A stretch of DNA of 64,000 nucleotides from Apostichopus japonicus. Taxonomy: Eukaryota; Echinodermata; Holothuroidea; Aspidochirotida; Stichopodidae. Of this stretch, positions 28,440 through 39,514 are shown piece after piece. A model generated the notes under the pieces. The model ran no database searches. It had not been told where the DNA came from and saw only the letters and a program-made list of their open reading frames with translations. The DNA is taken from positions 11,065,501 to 11,129,500 of the forward strand of contig NC_092566.1 in the NCBI RefSeq assembly GCF_037975245.1, written 5' to 3'. Each line of letters starts with the position of its first letter. The first letter of the stretch is position 1. Position numbers and translations under genes: made by a program.

Positions 28440-28795
28440 GAAGACCTCCTTTGGGAGGAGAACAATATTTCCAGCCCTCTGTGTTTGGCTCATGTAATTG
28501 AACTGGAAAGCGGTGGCGAACACGTCTCTGAAGTCCCCACCGAGAACCTCCCAGAAGGTCCTATAGAACTCAGCAGTGAGGCCATCGGGACCGGGGACTT
28601 TCCCTTCTTCATCGCTGCTACCGCTGTCCAGAGCTCACCAACGGAGAGATTCGAACCCAAGCTATCGTTTTACTATGAGGGGGGGGGGGGCCTTGTCTAT
28701 ACCAGACAACAAGTCTTCCTGGAGATCCTCGCTAATAGCAGCCCTGGAGTACAGGTTCGAAAAGAACGACCTAAATACCTCAGATGACTAGTGAC
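28440..28795 (-). pseudogene. Non-LTR retrotransposon (LINE) reverse transcriptase fragment
   Basis: On the minus strand the sequence reads SSEVFRSFFSNLYSR and later DLQEDLLSGID, then KVPGPDGLTAEFYRTFW and FATAFQFNYMSQTQR. GPDGLTAEFY(K/R) is the hallmark of the N-terminal RT region of L1/Tx1-type LINEs. A poly-C/G tract (28681-28690) breaks the frame, and the rest of the RT is absent. It is a short, dead fragment. Confidence 0.8.
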
Positions 28796-29104
28796 CTGAC
28801 TTAGCGTGTGTTGTTCGCACAAATGACGTTGTGTTTATGAAGGGTGCACAATCGTACAAAATCCCTCAATGAGTCGTTACTCACATCTGGTCTGTTTTCC
28901 CCTCAAGTTACGCTATTATATAGTTGACTCAATGTAATCAGTCTTACATGACACTCGTAACTCCCATACAATAACGGGCTTTGCAACAGTGTCTATCCAC
29001 GGTCGATCACACCTCAAAGTTCCCCAATAAGTCCTAAGTGACTTCCTGAGCCAAAGTGACACAATAAGAATACCAGCCATAACATATAGTCAGGGTGCTA
29101 GCCC

Positions 29105-29640
29105 GGTTTCATTTACACGTTTGAGGACGGAAGGTTTGATGGTCCCGATCAGAAAAGGGCACAGGGGGTCTGGGGATTGAATATATGAAATTTCCTTTTT
29201 TTCCAGGGGGCCATCTTGGATTCTATCCGCCATCTTGGAAGTGGGTGGCCCAAACAACATACCATGACCATCATCTGTTTCAGTGAGCTCGGAAACACCT
29301 TAATTGACCCCTCATTTGATCATCTCCGATTTTTACAGCCAGATATATGACATTTCCTTTTTTTCTGGCGGCCATCTTGGATTTTGGCCGCCATCTTGGA
29401 AGTGGGTTACTCAAGCAACATGCCATGATCATCATCTGTTTCAGTGACCCCGGAAACACCTGAATTGACCTCTCATTTGTTCATCTTCGATTTTTACAGC
29501 CAGATATATGACATTTCCTTTTTTCTGGCGGCCATCTTGGATTTTGGCCGCCATCTTGGAAAATCGGAACCGATAAAGTGGGTTCCACGGATAAAATCGA
29601 TAGATAGGTCGAAAAGAAACTCCATGCCAAATTTGGTACT
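29105..29640. repeat. 160-bp tandem repeat with paired CCATCTTGG motifs
   Basis: The anchor atatatga(c/a)atttcc occurs at about 29181, 29344 and 29504, giving periods of about 163 and 160 bp. Each unit has two copies of CCATCTTGG about 20 bp apart, six in all. Four are GCCATCTTGG or GCCGCCATCTTGG forms, whose complement, CCAAGATGGCGGC, matches the known YY1 consensus. The last unit decays after 29570. Confidence 0.85.
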
Positions 29641-30143
29641 TTTGTCCGGCCGGTAACGTTAAGCCCCAAAATTGTTGCTAAGCCACCTCACTAAATATAT
29701 CATCATAGAAATGTCATATTAAGGTAATAATTGATTTCATACAGCATCCGGTAGAAGGAATCGTTTATACTTCTCGGTTTCGTGTCTTGTTTTGTAGAGT
29801 TCATTGTTAATTCGAATAATGACATGTGTAATATGTATTTAATGCAGACATCGTCGATACAGTTTTTTGCGATACTCTGCTTAAGTATTATAATAAAAAT
29901 ATTAAAAAAGAAGAATCAACTGGTACAAGTATTGAAGTATGTTATTCATGTGCATCGAGGAACCATGAAAACACACAAGAGATTACGATTTTTCCTCAAC
30001 AAAACTTTTCATTATGATATCTATCATATTATGGTTGGGAAAAGCTGATAGTGTATTGGATTGGCTGTTTTTTGTAGATGTTCATTCCATGCACTCATAT
30101 TCAGAATTTATCAGCTGCAAGTATATGATTTTTTTTCTTGCAG

Positions 30144-31590
30144 GTGTCAAACCATGGAATCATCAGGGAAGCAATTTTCTGTCAATCATAATGCTGCTGA
30201 CGAACTCGTCAGCCATTTTGTACGATTTTGGATTCTGCTTATCCAAGATGTGGTCCCACTCAGAACAAATACTTCATTTGTTAACCAAGCTATGTTTGTT
30301 TGCTCTCCTTTCCTCCTATTTGGTTGTGGCTTGGTGTTCCAAGCTACATACATATGTTTGGTATGATGTACCTTTCCTGTCTTGGGCTACAACATGGAAC
30401 ATACGTTATCTGGTTAAACGATTTCAGATTTTGAACTTACCAAGGAAAGGTAAATTGTGATGAAAAACTATAATGTTAGATTCACTTTTCGATTCATGTT
30501 TTGATTCCAAAGAGTCATGACAGATCGATATTGCATTAGTTTTTGGAATGTTAATTTGTTTGGAAAGACATACAGTTATAGCACCATTATGATGATTACC
30601 AGGGTGCTTCTTAGTTTAAAATTTCGATAAAAATTAGAATTTTATTTGTTTTGTTAAATACATATATTTCTTATACGGATATGGTATGAAAATATTCATA
30701 GGTTAGTAGTCAGGAAAACAGATTTAACATTGCAGTACGGCAGGAAACATTTTTATCGTATACGATGCTTTCGTTCTGACACGTTTTCCACAGACTGTTG
30801 TATTTTTTTTCTCGTTTTCTACAGGACTGCCAGCAATTTCCTTCCTTGTAGTCTATGCGTTGTGGCCTATGGTTAAATCACATTATCGCGCAAGCGTATT
30901 CCTTTTCCTCAGCGGTTGTCCACGCAATATTCACGTGATCATGACCATATCCGGGGCAATTATCATGATGCTCTCTTGGGAATTATTCGTTTATACCATT
31001 TTTCTGATTCGCGTCTATTTTCAGAGAGTGCTTTCTCTTCTCATCTTCTATATCATTTGATCACGAAGGTGAAATTGGCAGATGTAGAGGAGTAATCAAC
31101 AATAGTTTCATCGACCTTAATGTGTTCAGACAATTCAGTAACGGATACTTCATTGTGATGTTTCCAGTTCTCCTTCTGGTTATTTCAACTTACATAACTT
31201 GGCTATATTTATTAAGTAGTTCATATGTTACACAAAACCCAAAAGCTATGGTGACTCAAAGCCATCTGCATTATGTGACTTGCTTTGACATTTCCACAAG
31301 CTTTATACTGTATATCTTATCATTAGGTGGATTAGATGTGACCATGACCATCTTGGCCAAAACTTCTACAAAGTTATATTAAAGATGAAAACTTCATCGA
31401 ATGCAGCATTTTGGAAAGATATAAGTCGCACCACAGAGTCAGTATTAGTCAACTCGAAAGGTGTAATTATTTCCCTGGTATTTTCTGTTCTTGGCGTTTT
31501 CATATCACTTCAACTTGCAGACCAAAACGTCCCTTATTTGAGTGACCATTGTAATAGCACGGGATCTTTACGTTTAAGATTTCTATAGGC
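30144..31590 (+). pseudogene. Gustatory-receptor-like gene, copy 2 (frameshifted pseudogene)
   Basis: An exon equivalent to exon 2 of copy 1 (30144-30449) is intact, exactly 306 nt, with acceptor and donor in place; it reads GVKPWNHQGSNFLSIIMLL and later NIRYLVKRF. The final exon starts at 30825 (GLPAISFLVVY). Its frame is lost near 31045-31055, continues in another frame through FRQFSNGYFIVMFPVLLL and LGGLDV, then returns to the first frame near 31380 (AAFWKDISR). No exon 1 was found between 25.2 and 30.1 kb. The TM7 signature is lost: GVFISLQLAD stands where the others have GSYMALxxQ. The two shifts and the missing exon 1 make it a pseudogene, unless both shifts are assembly errors. Confidence 0.75.
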
Positions 31591-32198
31591 AAGCAAATAG
31601 CTTCACAAGCAAGGCATATGGTCATGCGTTCCCCTGCCGGGGCGTCGAATGAGAGTTTATTCTGGAGGAGGAGGAGGAGCACAAACTTCAAAGGGCTGAG
31701 TGACCTGTGACTTTCCGACCAAATGTACCCTCTATTCATTTCACATCACAAATGCCATTATTTCAATGTATTTTGCCAAAACGATGTTCTTGTCAATAAA
31801 GCGGCATCCTTGAATTACAAACATAGAAATGGGATACCATTTTGCATCAGGACAGGTCTAACTTATTGAAAGGGCACTTTTTGCTTCATGTGAACCGCTC
31901 CCTGTTCCCATTCCCCTGGTCATTTGTGGTGGTCATCAGTCTTTGAGATTCCGTGATCTTTGAGGAACCGCTTTGTTCAAATTATATGTTGGTGTAGCTA
32001 CGCTAGTGGCACATTTTGTTTTATTCATTATTTTATGTCTATATGTACTTTCAATTTGCACGACAAGGTCTCACTTCTAAATTGTTGTTCCAATTGTTAC
32101 GCATGTATTTGGAGATGTTTTATGTTCATGACAGTAGGTCATGGTTCACTACCTTTAGATTATGGTAAGGTTTTTTTTACGGCAGAGTGAGTCAGTAA

Positions 32199-32792
32199 CA
32201 GAAGGTAGGAGCCGGGCTTGGGGGTGGCTGGGGGCACGTGCCCCCTCACTTTTTTCTAAAATAGCAAATGTGCCCATACTGGCAAATAAAATGTGCCCCT
32301 TTGATGAAGAACTATCTTTTTGATATCTTAAGGCTTTGTTAATATTAATATTATATTTTAATTATTCATTTTTAGTATGTACATGCTATTTTTAAATGGC
32401 ATCCCATATCTTTTTGTAGCACCGTTAACAAAAAACTATCTTAATAAATAAAAAATCAATGCTGCAGCTCTTTCTACTAGCATATTATTCTATACTACAA
32501 CTGGTCCTTCAGTTTAACCGATGTCGATAAAGCCTTTTGTTCAAGGAATGAACACAGGAGGATGTTGTTTGGAAAGTTCTAAATTATGGATGGACAGAAG
32601 TACAGATGTAGGTTGATAAAGTCACGTGCACCATAATAGTATTGATAGCATACCAACACATCATATATTTTTTAAAGTGATATGGCCGGTGTGTATCGGT
32701 TTTTAGTATAACGAGTGGTGGTTGTGGAATGAGAAAGTGCCCTCTGATGTTGTGCCCCCCCCCCTCACTTTTTGGAAGCTTCCTACCTCCTG
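32199..32792. mobile_element. hAT-like non-autonomous element, 594 bp, TSD GTCAGTAA
   Basis: The element begins CAGAAGGTAGGAGCC and ends TTCCTACCTCCTG, imperfect terminal inverted repeats. It is flanked on both sides by GTCAGTAA (32191-32198 and 32793-32800), a perfect 8-bp target duplication as made by hAT transposases. The inside has phrases (aatagcaaatgtgccc, tggcaaataaaatgtgcccc) shared with the element at 59649-59990. It has no transposase ORF. Confidence 0.85.
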
Positions 32793-32947
32793 GTCAGTAA
32801 TACATAAGTCAGTTTAGAGGTAGTGAGTGTTAGTCTTGTTTCCGAGTAACGTTCGTGACAATTTGCGGACATTCGTTCTACCAATATATCAATTTTACTT
32901 CATTACCAATAACTCTAAAACTATTGTGAATATTTTCACGACGATTT

Positions 32948-33015
32948 AGGAGTGTTAGCTCAGCGGTTAACGCCGGTGCCTTTCAATCATAAGGTCCCGA
33001 GTTCGAGTATTGATT
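32948..33015 (+). mobile_element. tRNA-like SINE head
   Basis: The run GTGTTAGCTCAGCGGTTAAC is an A-box/D-arm region and GAGTTCGAGTA is a B-box-like element about 45 bp later. The 3' acceptor half does not pair. It is read as a tRNA-derived repeat. Confidence 0.5.
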
Positions 33016-33639
33016 TGAAGTGAACTTTCTACTCATGCATTGAGAAGTTCGTTAAATTTGTGTTCTATAAGCTGTAAAACCATTGATTAGAATATGGAAC
33101 CGCGAGCAGATCAGGGTATTGAAAACGTTGGAGGGAAATCAAAGATTGACAAGTAAAATACTCTTAGTTGTTGTGAGATACGATATTATATAGCTACTTG
33201 TTTTAAGTTCCCAGTTGGTACAAAAACTATATTGGGAAAAGACATAAAGGAACTTGTTTGCAATGTTTACCTATTGAACTAAGTTAAGTTCCTCATTTTG
33301 TTCGGGCTATACACAAGTTTACGCTTGGATGATTACCAGAGTGCTTAGTTTATAATTTCGATATTTCAAGAGGATTCCTCTTTGTTGTGTGTGTTTGCGT
33401 TGGGACTTTCCACATAATTTTGATTGTCGTGTTCCTATTGTTAAACTTAACTGTGTTCACACTACCAATCAAGTTGAATGTTTGTAAATACCTTTTGTGT
33501 TTTGGTAAAGGTCAGCGGGACAGGCTTCTCATGAATTTAAGAAAAGCGGCCTTGCCTCGATGAAATCATTCTTTTAGGTTCCTCTATGTAGATACCACGC
33601 ATGCGTACGGACATTTTGGATGTAATTAAAACAACAACC

Positions 33640-34290
33640 AGAAAGCAAAAATGCATTGTGGTTTCGATGATGTAACATGAGCAGTTTTCTTCATGAATCT
33701 GACGTAATGTATATTGAGGGTGAACATGTTTACAAGGGTTTCACGATTTGACCTCTGATGACCTTTACCAAAAACAATAGGCTTCTTTAACTCAATGTGG
33801 TACTTCTACACATTAAATTAAAGGTCGGCCCAGGGTTCCAGTATTGAGATATCGTGATTACAAGGTTTTCAGATTACGTTTTACCGCCACTATAAACAAA
33901 AGGCTTCTTTTACTCAATGTGGTACTTCTAAACACTACATATCTGGTATGCTTAAGCTTCCCTCCTTGAGATATCGTGTTTACAAGGTTTTCACAATTTG
34001 ACTCCTGGTGACCCCAAGTCCTATTGAACTCCACCAGAAACAACAGGATTCTTGTACTCAATGTGGTACTTCTACACAATAAGTATGAAGTTGGTCCAAC
34101 CTTCCCTTCTTAGGATATCGTGTTTGAAAGGTTATCCCAATTTGACCCCTGGTGACCCCAAATGACCTTTGACCTCCACCAAAACATTAGGCTTCTTGTA
34201 CTTATTGTGATACTTCTACACATTAAATATGAAATTGGTCTGATTTTCCCTACTTGATACACGTGTTTACAACGTGTTTACAAGCTGGGC
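33640..34290. repeat. Tandem repeat of about 144 bp with TGACCTTTGACCT-type motif
   Basis: The phrase ctcaatgtggtacttcta or a close variant recurs at about 33791, 33913, 34057 and 34201. Spacing is 122, 144 and 144 bp, so the first unit has a deletion. Units share gatatcgtgtttacaaggtt, caatttgacccctggtgacc and gacctccacca. One unit has TGACCTTTGACCT at about 34164, a direct repeat with one-base spacing as bound by nuclear receptors such as HNF4. The left end matches, inverted, the repeat at about 1140-1345. Confidence 0.75.
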
Positions 34291-34749
34291 GTCACAAACG
34301 CACTCACACACACATAAATACACACGTACGCCATCATGGATGCAAAGGTACTGAACAATTATCATCGAAACCGATAAAAAAAACAAAGATGTTTGTAATT
34401 CCTTGGCACATAAAATGGGTTATTTTTTAATATTTTTTATATGGGTTATATTTTTTGGCTAGGGAAGAACATTCATAACTTAACCACCAATACTATGTAC
34501 CAAAAAAATGTCAACATTTTATGAATCAAACTTAAATCTGTTTAAAAAGTTCCACCCACTCATTAGCATTGATGGAATGGGTACCAAAATACTAAGACAT
34601 CATCTACTTAAAATGTTCAACTTAGATACCCGTATAACATCAATTCATAATTACATTGGCCCTGCACTCTTAACGCATTAATTACATCAAATTCTCACCA
34701 CTTACACATGTACCCTTACCTTTTTTTCTGTCCCTATCTTCTTATGTAC

Positions 34750-35165
34750 ACCTACCGTCTGTTAATTTAGCAAGCTCTACATGCTCAATTTCCAGATATT
34801 CTCTCCATTTGTATTTCTCTCAATACGCTATGATGATATCTGCAAACTTATCCCACTTTTCGTTGAATTTATTCTCTTTTCCACGAAACAGTGCTCCAAA
34901 ATCTTGTTCAATCTGAACATGAAAAGCGATATCAGAATTTAGCATGATGGAATAGATTACCATTACATTATTACTAGTAGCAAATACAGATAGGTAGCTT
35001 TGACAGCTCAGTTTTAACAACTAAGTGGAATACTGCCATCCGCAACCTTTCCCAGGCCATTTTGTTGAAAATCAGTTTTCTGCATATGCTGTCCAATACT
35101 TTGAAAAAAAGGATGTTTAACAGTTCTGAACAAATTGTTAAGTTCCTCCTTAGCTTCTTTACCAA
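34750..35165 (-). pseudogene. Unidentified coding remnant
   Basis: Two overlapping minus-strand frames have protein-like composition, for example VQIEQDFGALFRGKENKF and EKWDKFADII. They are interrupted by stops. The family is not recognised. It may be a decayed transposon gene or host pseudogene. Confidence 0.25.
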
Positions 35166-35703
35166 GTAGTTCCCTGTTTGTCGTCACCAAAATGTCTGTT
35201 ATCCGTTTTCCACATCAACAAAATTGCATATCACTACTTCTGATTCACAAATAATGATCTGTACAAGTGATGACGGTATATTTGAGGCTTTTGATATCGC
35301 AATGAAAATTGCAGTAGGGTCATTACTTTGGTCAATTTCAAGATCTGTATCTTCTATGTCACAGCATGAATATGCATCATTGTCACTCTCAGTTCAGCCA
35401 ATCCTCATGTGACAGTATTTCTCAAGGTGACCGTTTTGTACACAGTTGAATATGTCGAGCAATGTCATCATGCATGATACAGCCCAATGAATGACGTTTC
35501 TTGTGGACCGGGAAAACCCCATAATAAGGGTTAACCCCTAGGTTTAACCCTAACCCGAGAAATATTGCATCGCATGTATAAGCAATGCAATACCGTACTT
35601 GTTGAGGCAATGCTACTTGCCACATTATAACTTGTCTTGGGAGAAAAAAACTTGGGAAAAAAACGTGAGGTCTTGGTGCTCAGTTTCTTCCAATTGTTCA
35701 AGT

Positions 35704-35904
35704 TCATTTTGAACATTGTTTTAATGTTACTGTTAGTTCAGGTGGCAAACTATGTTTTGTGAGCAAATGCCTTTTGTAACCACAGTATGTTCCACATTTT
35801 AATTTATAGTTCCCTTGGCAATATCTGGCGGTCTTTAATTTATCGGCACTTCCGTTGTACGAAACTATTTCCAAGAACTGTACGGGGTATTCGTTTATCT
35901 GCAA
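35704..35904 (-). pseudogene. Possible zinc-finger-like remnant
   Basis: The minus-strand reading includes YKLKCGTYCGYKRHLLTKH, with a Cys-Cys-His-His spacing reminiscent of a degenerate C2H2 finger. It ends within 70 residues and no second finger is seen. Its link to the remnant at 34750-35165 is unknown. Confidence 0.2.
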
Positions 35905-36075
35905 ATTAGCAAGACCCGGAAAGGGTCATTTCCGGCGATCTAGGGAGTATCTTTACTCAAAAAATGTTTGTACGCTCCGCGCCAACCTGTGGTGGCGCCT
36001 CCGCTTAGATAGTGTAGAGAGCGCCCCTACAGACCATTCTCGCCCCCCTGACCAATACCCCTAGCTTCGCCACTG
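35889..36075 (+). mobile_element. hAT-like MITE, 5'-truncated copy
   Basis: The right half of the MITE family described at 39887 is present: tctgcaaattagcaag, the core tgtacgctccgcgccaacct and the right end ctagcttcgccactg. The left half is missing, and no target duplication can be assigned. Confidence 0.75.
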
Positions 36076-36886
36076 CCCTAACCTATGCCACACTATTATC
36101 CAAATATAGTGCAAATTATAACACTCCGGTCTGATCCGAGAGAGACTTGTTCCAGTAATACTAGCCAACTCGATCACTTTAAATCTTAAATTGGATTAGA
36201 ACTGAGTTGGCCGAACTTAGGCTTACAAACTAGACTACAGTGTAAGTTACTAGGTCTAAGAATCCAAGCCCTAACTTAGGTCCCCTATTTGCCCTAGAAT
36301 ATGGTAAGTTAGGCCCAGGCGATCGTTAGCCTAGGCATGTGGTCTAACTTTAACCTATTTTAAGTAAGTATTAGGGCAATTCCACAGTAACATTGTGATG
36401 CTTTGGAAGGAATTTTAAATTTCAAGTGCAAAAAGTAGAGACAGTGCAAAGGTTTGGAGTAAACTTTCATATTACAGTTCATCTCTTAATATTTTAACAT
36501 TCATGCAGAATGTAAAATGTTTTCAAAGTCTTTGAAATGTATGAAATATGCATATTAGTAAGAAGAGTTACAGTAGTGCTGATATTCGACTATTTATTTT
36601 GTAGTCGATTAATCGCATAGTTCTTCTCGCGACTACTCTGATACAGTTATGGCGTCATCACTGTCATTTTATATTGCAGAAATACAGTCAAAACAAATCT
36701 TTTTCCATAGTGCACTGTCTTATTTTTTCTTTCGTGTACTTCACGTGTTGTGACTGAATCATGTTAAAACTTTCAATCTACAATGTTTCTTAAAATCCTT
36801 CATGGTATATAATCAAATTTTTCTTATAAATCTACGAGGCTACAACAACCACTATCCCTAATAAAAGTATGTGTAAAAGTAAGTGG
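36076..36886. other. Non-coding interval
   Basis: No gene is seen. The sequence is AT-rich with no clear repeat. Confidence 0.4.
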
Positions 36887-36925
36887 GCCTGACGTTTCGA
36901 TCCTAGCAGTATCTTCTTCGGAGGC
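36887..36925 (-). ncRNA. Hammerhead-like motif with almost no stem III
   Basis: On the minus strand, stem I GCCT (36922-36925) pairs with AGGC (36887-36890). The core reads CCGAAGA (36915-36921) where CTGAAGA is expected. A weak stem II (about 36899-36914) is followed by GAAA (36895-36898), then CGT and the cleavage-site C. Stem III is reduced to a single pair, a form known for Penelope-associated hammerheads that act as dimers. The C in place of U4 suggests an inactive copy. Confidence 0.5.
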
Positions 36926-38340
36926 TGAATGACTAGTAACATAAACTACATGGGACAAATACAAACACAGAATACAGGCAGGTAAATGAGCAGGGTGAAC
37001 ACAAAAGAGATTGATGTAAGAGGATTAGTATACACAAAGGATGGAGAGAAAAGAGAAACCAACAGGGGAAGAAGAGAGGTATAGGAGTAAAGGGACAAAG
37101 AAAGGATTTAGGGAAGAGGGTAAAAAAACTGCAGCAGGACAAAGACAGGAAGGTGTGGAAAAAACGGTCGAAGAGAGCTAGGAGAAGAGATGTGACAGTG
37201 GGGGAAACAAGGGGATATATAGAGGGAGGGGGGAAATTGAGACAGACGGCTCAGAATCGGATAAAATTCCACAATCTGAAGAGGAGAGTTATGAGGATTT
37301 CGAATTTCCACCTCAGGGAGACACACAACCCTATATGTTTGAGCTAGAAACAGATGAATCTGACGACGATGACAAAACATGCAGGTCGAAGCAGCAGTCA
37401 ATGACGTAATGCCAGTCAATCGCTTGGAGAATCTAGACTGGTATGAAACAAACATAGTGTACATGTATGTGAAAAAAATGTTTTCCGCCCAAGAGATTTT
37501 CATTTGATCGCCATGCAACTACAGTGTTATTTGTTAGCTGCTGCAGGTCGAGTGTGACACTTTCGGACCAGTTACTGTTACTTCCACCCTTCATATCATG
37601 TGATTTATATGACCTATACAGTATATAATACTCGCTGAATAATAAAGACTTTGCAATTTGCTTGCTTTGCTTGCTCATTCAAAATGCTCAACGAACCCTA
37701 GCTTTAGTTTTGGTGAATTCGAACTTACTAGTTAGTTCCTATTTCGTAGACCGTGCTGGTTAATACCTGACAAAAATTAATCTGCATAATTCAACAGTTT
37801 TCTGTTTTATGTTGACAACGTTCAAGCTGCCTCTTGGTTCCGCTTTTTCCTACTACCAACAGGCGTAAAACATTCTCTCCTTTTAGTGGATCCCTACATT
37901 TGTTACCAGTCACTATCTATACCAATACATCCAAACGATACCAGGCAGACAGACAGATAAGTCACACCAGCAAACTGTAACTGTCAGTGAGTATTGCCCA
38001 AACTAAAACAGTAGCCTTCATAATTGTATATCTTTGAGTTGGTTAACAAATTTCGTTCAATTGTTTTAAATATAGACCTATTTCAACGTTTGTAGAGCCC
38101 GAGTAGTAGAAATTCTAATATCATGATGTAAATGGTTAGGTCAATTGAAGATTTTCAACATTTGACTGCATAGTGGAGATCAATTAAGGACACTAGAGGG
38201 ATATGATGCACATTAAATGTTGCTTCTCTCGGATCTATAACATAAGTAATAAACATTGTCGGTGCACATCATTGTCGTCTTCATTAATCGTTGTTGTGCT
38301 TTTTCTATAAGAATAACCTGGCCAGTGTTCCCATTGCTAC
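36926..38340. other. Non-coding interval
   Basis: No gene is seen. From about 36950 to 37260 the + strand is strongly purine-rich, which gives Phe/Pro/Leu-rich open frames on the other strand with no recognisable domain. A possible decayed retroelement body next to the hammerhead-like motif cannot be excluded. Confidence 0.4.
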
Positions 38341-38341
<1 letters not shown>

Positions 38342-38404
<63 letters not shown>

Positions 38405-38519
38405 TAGATAGATATATATACATATATATATATATACATATACATACACACACATTTATATATATATATATACATATACATACATATATATATATATAGT
38501 TATATATATACATATACAT

Positions 38520-38582
<63 letters not shown>
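38342..38582. repeat. Composite (TA)n, (GATA)n and (CA)n microsatellite
   Basis: TA runs alternate with GATA and ACACACAC blocks for about 240 bp directly beside the Penelope-like element. Open frames through it are artefacts. Confidence 0.95.
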
Positions 38583-38585
<3 letters not shown>

Positions 38586-38613
38586 TATATTCCAGGCAAG
38601 CAATTCATTGCTT

Positions 38614-38651
38614 CGCTACTCAGTTTCGTGGGTAGATCCACTCATCAGGCG
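38614..38651 (-). ncRNA. Type I hammerhead ribozyme, PLE 3' side
   Basis: On the minus strand: stem I CGC (38651-38649) with GCG (38616-38614), intact core CTGATGA (38648-38642), stem II GTGG...CCAC (38641-38628), GAAA (38627-38624), short stem III C-TGA-G, then T-A with cleavage expected after A38617. All core positions that can be checked match the consensus, so this copy could be active. The host element is a PLE, where such minimal type I hammerheads are well known. Confidence 0.8.
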
Positions 38652-39514
38652 ATACAGCAGTAAAGGAAACAAAACAAAGGAACGATATGGACCGATAACC
38701 CTGAAAGAAACCTACTCTTTTCATCTGGATAGGGAGAATTTGTTTGCATGCCTACAGGTGGTTATAAACTCTGAACGGGTATTTAACGTAGCTAAGTTGG
38801 GTTTGTAAATAATAAAAAACTTTTCCCAGAGGCACAAATTGCACCTTTTTGTGGCAACATTATGAGTACTGGCTTTTACTAGGAATTTCCAAGTGATTTT
38901 ATACGGAACATTGCTATCTTTCAGTGCCAAATGTATATGCTGAGTGCTGTGTCATGAGCGTATCTTTTGTTGTTAAAAGATTTTTTATGGTTGTTATATC
39001 TGAGTTTGAAAGATTCCGCAAGGGCAACATAGGTTTCTGTCCCCACCACCGAGGATACAGTGGCCTGGTACACTACTGGGGGGAGGGTGTTTCTTTTACC
39101 AGGGGTAGGGCAATCCATTTTGTTTCTGCAGTTACAGGAATCTTCATTCTTATTAGCACTCTTAAGTAAAACTTGATTATGTGCACCTACAGTATGCTGA
39201 ATGTTGTCCATACAACAGTAACTGATTTTTATGGTGTTTTTGTTACATATTTGATGCAAGACACTTCCGGGAGGGAAATGTTTCTTAACAAAAAAAAAGG
39301 AATGATTGTCCGATGTTTGTGTCGACATTCTTCGAATACGGTGGGTTAAACCAAATAACCTTTCTAGAACTGTTACTTTTCTTCTTTGGCTGCGGCTCGG
39401 AGTAGGTGAGCTTGTGTTTGAACCCGCTGTTGTTTAGTGCTTGTTGGTAAATAGGAGCGGCTTTGTTAAAAACTTCCTCATTCGAAGAGATGTCACACAA
39501 TCTTCTGTTGATGG

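Noticed and set aside
29105-34290. CRISPR-like arrays from the tandem repeats
   Set aside because: Units are head-to-tail and about 120-160 bp with no short-repeat/unique-spacer pattern, and this is an animal genome.
37108-37518. 136-residue minus-strand open frame
   Set aside because: Its second half is a Phe/Pro/Leu-rich translation of a purine-rich tract, and no motif is recognisable.
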